Positions 60,701 to 64,000 of a stretch of 64,000 nucleotides of DNA are shown here, piece after piece. The DNA is from CAVSJA01 sp963728145 (lineage in GTDB: Bacteria; Bacteroidota; Bacteroidia; Chitinophagales; Chitinophagaceae): the NCBI GenBank assembly GCA_963728145.1, contig CAVSJA010000001.1:124001-188000 (forward strand), given 5' to 3'. The notes below the pieces were generated by a model that worked only from the letters and a program-made list of their open reading frames with translations, had not been told where the DNA came from and did not search any database. Position numbers and translations under genes: made by a program. Position 1 is the stretch's first letter. Each line of letters opens with the position of its first letter.

Positions 60701-61173
60701 AACACAAGTGCGGTGAAGAAGGAAGAAAGCGCATACACCTCACCTTCAACGGCACTATACCAGAAAGAATCAGAAAATGTATAAGCAAGGGCACCAACAA
60801 CACCGGCAGCCATAATGCTGAACAATTGTGTACTGGTAAGCTCTTCATTATTTTTTCTTACCAGTTTTCTCGCAAAGTGTGTAACCGACCAGAAAAGAAA
60901 TAATATCGTAAATCCGCTTGCGAGGGCGCACATAAAGTTCACGCCTCTTGCAGCGCTGGTGGGATCATCGCCAAAAAGGACAATAAAGAATCGTCCAAGC
61001 AAAGTGTAAAGCGGAGCTCCGGGCGGGTGGGGGACCTGCAACTTATATGCAGTCGAAATGAATTCTCCGCAATCCCAAAAGCTTCCTGTCGGTTCCATAG
61101 TCATCACGTACACCGTAGAAGCGATCAGGAATACGATCCACCCCACAATGTTGTTCAATCGATTGAAAGTCAT
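57793..61173 (-). CDS. DUF2723 membrane protein (GT-C fold glycosyltransferase-like)
   Basis: An 1126-residue protein: about a dozen membrane helices in the first 650 residues, then a soluble region with TPR-like helices. The N-terminal loop GSFWDCGEFISTAYKLQVPHPPG is split here as MEPTGSFWDCGEF and LQVPHPPGAPLYTLLGRF, the signature of DUF2723, whose human relative TMEM260 is a protein O-mannosyltransferase. The late block FGDNDTYPLWYAQEVE is conserved in the family. A protein-glycosylation role is likely but not shown for Bacteroidota. Confidence 0.85.
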   Translation of the reverse strand: MTFNRLNNIVGWIVFLIASTVYVMTMEPTGSFWDCGEFISTAYKLQVPHPPGAPLYTLLGRFFIVLFGDDPTSAARGVNFMCALASGFTILFLFWSVTHFARKLVRKNNEELTSTQLFSIMAAGVVGALAYTFSDSFWYSAVEGEVYALSSFFTALVFWAILKWEHEVDNESKTDGHKFSRADRWLIFIFYIMGLSIGVHLLNLLTIPAIVMVYYFKRYKVTPWGAFWAFVLGCVITGILQVVIVQWSIRGAGSFDIFFVNNLGTPFFIGFATYFLLLLGLLVLGLRFTNEQIRKFTAFPVWLSLIILLFCFPFIKSALNGFLLVLGLGVVVWICYSLKERISSFLRIAIFSAIFVIVGYSTYFTTLIRSSADPSVDMYNVDNPVSLTGYLSRDQYGDWPILYGPDFIYRAPFEVTGDFYVKGKEKYEVAGKTRKQNFGKKPSDDELNELQRQHPDWDVDKIGPHIFPRMYDNGNERNQEAVYRSFGGVEQGEMPGLGNNIKYFGNYQFRWMYWRYFMWNFAGKQNDLQGFGNMRDGNWASGINFVDKLFNTATPDELPATAGRDNKANNKLFFLPLILGILGIIYQFKNNRRDFLVTFLLFFFTGFAIVIYLNQSGYQPRERDYAYVGSFFAFAIWIGLGVLFIKDLLAKYMNVRMANYLAFGVSLLAVPILMASQEWDDHDRGKKVLARDLGKDYLESCEKDAILITFGDNDTYPLWYAQEVEKIRPDLRVMNYSLLGTDWYINQLRYKVNESAPADVLFTPEQIQGSRRDLVFTASYLAGYNIPVPLDQVRYHDLYTVLKDYTGNDDPRYTIPIGEEDSANIFPTNKVSVPVDMELVKKTIKFNPDDSIVTELKLDISKRLIQKNDLAILALIAANKWKRPIYFTSTQELEELGLAKYCRLEGLSYRLVPVENANNVARDIAYKNVMEKFAYGNAQKPGVFFDEENRRQINSIRSSHAVIGMALAEANMKDSARKILQKYDQSVDSKNVPYGMTSNRGNFHNQISMRFLLASYQSGDLGLAKKVSTSIKKDLQEQMRFYRSLGDEAGMTDQQLYMQALTHLNNRASALNYDQEVFAQDIYTSYMMLEQLNKWEIEFKAGGPAKTETPQTIQNPDTSGKKPDTP

Positions 61174-61267
61174 AAAAGCGTTGATTTTTGGTAAAACTTC
61201 GCAAACCTACATGAATTTTAACTACTTGCAAACTAGCACTTCGCTAAATTCCATGAGCGTAAGATGG

Positions 61268-62083
61268 TTATTCAAAATAGATTTTGATGGTCTGATAGAA
61301 CAAACGGTTTTGAGTGTTTTGAGATTGCTCTGTGAATCCTTGCAAGCCAAATAAGCCTGCTGCATTTCCCTTGTTTATTGCGATCTCCAAATAGCCCGCT
61401 GAGTTGAAGAGTGCCAGCTTTTCTCCTTCGGGCACATCAGCATAGGTTTCGCTCACCCGATCGATCACTTCATCTCTCTTAAAAACGATCTTAAAACTTC
61501 TCCCTTTGCGTTGAGTTTCAAACTGCTCGCGGGTGATATTTACAATAATATTCTCAAAGTTATCGATGAAGATGATCTGCCCCTCGATCCAGTCTTCCCC
61601 ATGCACAGGTCTCAAGTGATTCTTTTCAAGAATGGGAGGATCGGCAATTCCGATATCCTGCAGGCGTACGCCCGATTGAATTTGGCTTATCGCTTCGGCC
61701 ATTAGCCTTGTACAATAAAGCGTATTCTTTATGGCCGTCTTATCCATCTTGAGCCCGATCACTATTTCAGGTTTCCCTTCAACTATCATCGTAAGCAGGC
61801 CATTATCTGCACAAAGAATGTATTGTTCATTGTGGTAAGCAAAAAGCAATTGTTCATTCCTTTTTTCAAAAAGATTTACGAGCAATAAATGAAAGCTGAA
61901 AGCTGGGAAGTTTCTTATTGCATTCCGGCAGATATAAGCGGCCTGGGGATAATTAAATGGCGAAATCCCATGAGTGATATCAATGATCCTGAAATCCGGA
62001 TTAACCTGCATTAACTGTCCTTTGACCGCAGCGATCAAATAATCCTGGTTACCGATATCAGAACTAAGGGTTAGTAATGGCAT
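61268..62083 (-). CDS. SAM hydroxide adenosyltransferase (SAM hydrolase) family protein
   Basis: A 271-residue protein of the DUF62/SAM hydrolase family, which splits SAM into adenosine and methionine using an activated water. LTLSSDIGNQDYLIAAVKGQ near residues 4-23, DITHGISPFN and the later DNGLLT and DNFENIIVNIT are conserved SAM-contact blocks. The family also includes halogenases. A heptamer-word array lies directly upstream, in the leader. Confidence 0.88.
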   Translation of the reverse strand: MPLLTLSSDIGNQDYLIAAVKGQLMQVNPDFRIIDITHGISPFNYPQAAYICRNAIRNFPAFSFHLLLVNLFEKRNEQLLFAYHNEQYILCADNGLLTMIVEGKPEIVIGLKMDKTAIKNTLYCTRLMAEAISQIQSGVRLQDIGIADPPILEKNHLRPVHGEDWIEGQIIFIDNFENIIVNITREQFETQRKGRSFKIVFKRDEVIDRVSETYADVPEGEKLALFNSAGYLEIAINKGNAAGLFGLQGFTEQSQNTQNRLFYQTIKIYFE

Positions 62084-62088
62084 TAAGT

Positions 62089-62123
62089 GATTTACGATTT
62101 CAGATTTGCGATTTACGATTTAT
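62089..62123. repeat. Heptamer-word array (GATTTAC), single arm
   Basis: Five consecutive 7-bp words: GATTTAC, GATTTCA, GATTTGC, GATTTAC, GATTTAT. It lies six bases upstream of the SAM hydrolase start on the leader side; no opposing arm was found within the gap. The word lacks the GG start of the other arrays but has the same 7-bp period. Confidence 0.85.
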
Positions 62124-62214
62124 CGGCTGCAGGATGAAGATAATTTTTTTATAGGTACAAAATTTAGGGATTGATAGTTATTGATTGCAATAATAGAACT
62201 CAATTATTCTAAGT

Positions 62215-62246
62215 TCCCCTCCCGATAGCAATCGGGATAGGGGGAC
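62215..62246. repeat. Extragenic palindrome CCCGATAGCAATCGGG
   Basis: CCCGAT (62221-62226) / ATCGGG (62231-62236) with an AGCA loop, extended by CCCCT and AGGGG. The core is one base from that of the element at 9455-9468. It lies at the 3' side of the SDR gene and may be its terminator, although the T-run is weak. Confidence 0.75.
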
Positions 62247-62254
62247 AGGTGGTT

Positions 62255-63061
62255 TTACTTGATCAGATCCCCGTCTTTAAAAAAGTATTTGTGAACGAGT
62301 TTGTCGGCCGCTGATCCGAAGAAACGGTTAAAGAAGACCGCTCTCTTTCCATCAAAGGTCATCACGAGGGAACGTTTCCGTTTTTCGATTGCTTTGAGAA
62401 TATTTTGTGCTACCTCTTTTGCTGGCATCAACTTCGATTCATCCATGGGAGATTCCCCCTGAGGCTGCCCCGCTTTGTTCAATGCCGTATTTCGAATATT
62501 CGAGGTCGTGAATCCCGGGCTGGCCCACATTACATTTACTCCGGTATCAAGCAATTCGGTTCTTAAAGCTTCAAGCCAACCCTGCATCGCGTGTTTTGAA
62601 GCTGAATAACCACTTCTTCCGGGCAAACCACGATAGCCTGCAACGGATGAAATTCCTACGATTGTTCCTTTTCTGTCCAGAATTGAAGGCAAAGCATACC
62701 GTGTGCAGTAAACGGATCCCCAAAAATTAATGTCCATCACTTTTCGCATCACGTCCAGTTCTACATCCTTAAACAGTGCCCGCATGGAAATACCAGCATT
62801 ATTGATCAGGATATCGATGCCCCCGAAGATCTTAATGGTTGAGTTGATAAATTTTTTGCAATCCTGCTCGTTGCTCACATCGCAGGTTTGCGCATGGAAC
62901 AAGACATTCGCAAATTCAAGCTGAAGATTATAGATTTTATCGTAATTCCGGGCACATGTGGCCACTTTTGCCCCCAGGCCCATTAATTCTTCAACCAACG
63001 CCTTGCCGATCCCTTCGGTGCCGCCCGTTACTACTACAACTTTATCCTTGAAATATGACAT
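62255..63061 (-). CDS. Short-chain dehydrogenase/reductase
   Basis: A 268-residue classical SDR. TGGTEGIGKAL near residues 12-22 is the nucleotide-binding motif, NNAG follows near 87-90, and the catalytic YSASKHAMQGW (YxxxK) lies near 153-163. The C-terminal tail with a basic FNRFFGSAADKLVHKYFF may attach to membranes. A reaction cannot be assigned. Confidence 0.9.
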   Translation of the reverse strand: MSYFKDKVVVVTGGTEGIGKALVEELMGLGAKVATCARNYDKIYNLQLEFANVLFHAQTCDVSNEQDCKKFINSTIKIFGGIDILINNAGISMRALFKDVELDVMRKVMDINFWGSVYCTRYALPSILDRKGTIVGISSVAGYRGLPGRSGYSASKHAMQGWLEALRTELLDTGVNVMWASPGFTTSNIRNTALNKAGQPQGESPMDESKLMPAKEVAQNILKAIEKRKRSLVMTFDGKRAVFFNRFFGSAADKLVHKYFFKDGDLIK

Positions 63062-63230
63062 GACTGCAAAAAATTTCTAATGCAAAAATAGCTGACTCGA
63101 ATAACATTTGTGGCGCATTATTTATTAGTGGATAAAAACACAAATCAGTAAAGACTTCGATAGTTAGTTAAGATCCAAATTCTTTGACTACCTTATTCCA
63201 GAAACCTAATAAAAAAATAGCTTTTCTGCG

Positions 63231-64000
63231 ATGAAATACTTTTTTCTCGGCATTGCCCTGCTTACAATTACCCCCGGATTCATAAAAAAACCTGTAGCCA
63301 GGCCAAATGGCGCCGTTGCTTCGGCGCATCCACTTGCGACGAAAGCGGGATTGGATATTTTACAAAAAGGAGGAACTGCTTTTGATGCAGCGATCGCAAT
63401 TGCTTCCACTTTAAATGTGGTTGAGCCGACGATGTCGGGTATCGGTGGATATGGTACCATTCTTATTTATGATTCAAAGACCAGGCGAATCCGTTACCTG
63501 AACAGCAGCGGCCGGATACCATTTGAAACAAATTCTGATTTGATGCGGCCACCGACAGCAGGATATCGTGAAAACAGAATTGGAGCAAAATCCGTTTCTA
63601 CTCCAGGCAACCTCCATGCCTGGGAAGCAATGCATAAAGCCTATGGCAAAATGAAATGGAGCCAACTATTCCAATCAGCTATAACTTATGCGGAGAAGGG
63701 ATTTATAGTAAATCAACAGTTGGAAAATTTTATCTGGGAATCAAGCTCTCAATTTTCAACTTACACAAAGGCGTTCTATACAAAAAAAGGATTTGTGCTA
63801 AAGGTTGGAGATACCTTGATCCAGCAAGACCTTGCAAAGACTTACCGATCGATTGCCAGGAATGGCGTAAATGATTTTTATTCAGGAAGCATTGCAAATG
63901 CCATTGATAAAACGATGAGAGAAAGGGAAGGGTTTTTAAGAAAGAATGACCTTGAAAAAGATAAGGCTGAATGGTATGATCCGATCCACATAAATTATAA
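63231..64000 (+). CDS. ggt: Gamma-glutamyltransferase, N-terminal part (truncated by window edge)
   Basis: The frame opens at ATG 63231 and runs off the right edge (256 residues visible). A signal peptide MKYFFLGIALLTITPGF is followed by GAVASAHPLATKAGLDILQK, GGTAFDAAIAIASTLNVVEP and SGIGGYGTILIY, the opening blocks of gamma-glutamyltranspeptidases, and by the substrate-side block SSGRIPFE. The processing threonine lies beyond the window. Acts on glutathione-type gamma-glutamyl compounds in the periplasm. Confidence 0.9.
   Translation, partial: MKYFFLGIALLTITPGFIKKPVARPNGAVASAHPLATKAGLDILQKGGTAFDAAIAIASTLNVVEPTMSGIGGYGTILIYDSKTRRIRYLNSSGRIPFETNSDLMRPPTAGYRENRIGAKSVSTPGNLHAWEAMHKAYGKMKWSQLFQSAITYAEKGFIVNQQLENFIWESSSQFSTYTKAFYTKKGFVLKVGDTLIQQDLAKTYRSIARNGVNDFYSGSIANAIDKTMREREGFLRKNDLEKDKAEWYDPIHINY

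Overview
The window reads as a chromosomal segment of a Bacteroidota member, most likely Chitinophagaceae or a close relative. Evidence: families typical of that phylum (DUF2723 and YfhO-like membrane proteins, DUF4440/NTF2-like lipoproteins, a DUF4258 protein, a DnaQ/GIY-YIG fusion), almost no Shine-Dalgarno sequences, -7 elements of the TAnnTTTG type, and a tRNA gene without an encoded CCA. No phage, plasmid, transposase, integrase or CRISPR genes were seen.

Layout. 1-9.4 kb: a surface-polysaccharide cluster (tail of a probable CDP-glucose 4,6-dehydratase, an RmlC-type epimerase, a sugar C-methyltransferase, an NAD-sugar epimerase, FkbM and other methyltransferases, glycosyltransferases), interrupted by two tandem paralogous lipoproteins. 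9.5-18 kb: a YfhO-like membrane protein, a queuosine-precursor transporter, a GNAT protein, a PrsW protease and a 939-residue metalloprotease/beta-barrel protein. 18-25 kb: valS, two small paralogous membrane peptides that standard gene callers would miss, a DnaQ/GIY-YIG nuclease, an esterase and aat. 25.6-44.8 kb: an accessory stretch with desaturases, NTF2-like proteins, an ABC transporter, a carbamoylase-type hydrolase, and five genes broken by frameshifts. It also holds a tRNA-Val gene surrounded by degenerate tRNA-like copies that directly bracket a small GIY-YIG nuclease gene. 45-64 kb: housekeeping genes (clpS, DNA-3-methyladenine glycosylase I, mtaB, plsC, priA, murB, a MoxR/VWA operon, a DUF2723 protein, a SAM hydrolase, an SDR, and the start of a gamma-glutamyltransferase).

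Two things stand out. The first is the tRNA-like/GIY-YIG unit at 30.0-30.7 kb: the nuclease gene begins directly after one tRNA-like copy and its terminator, and ends inside the next copy, whose conserved GGAGTTTA supplies the stop codon. A further tRNA 3' end lies 3 kb away at 33.34 kb. This looks like a tRNA-associated homing or mobile unit.

The second is a class of extragenic repeats. At least six gaps hold runs of degenerate 7-bp words (for example GGCAATA, GGTGAAT, GGCGTTT, GGCAAGA, ATTATTG, GATTTAC). Several are folded into large inverted repeats, with a different word at each locus but the same build. Other gaps hold nested inverted repeats with perfect arms of 16-35 bp. Most of the fully palindromic loci lie between convergent genes. 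Aat and ClpS are both present, which indicates a bacterial N-degron pathway.
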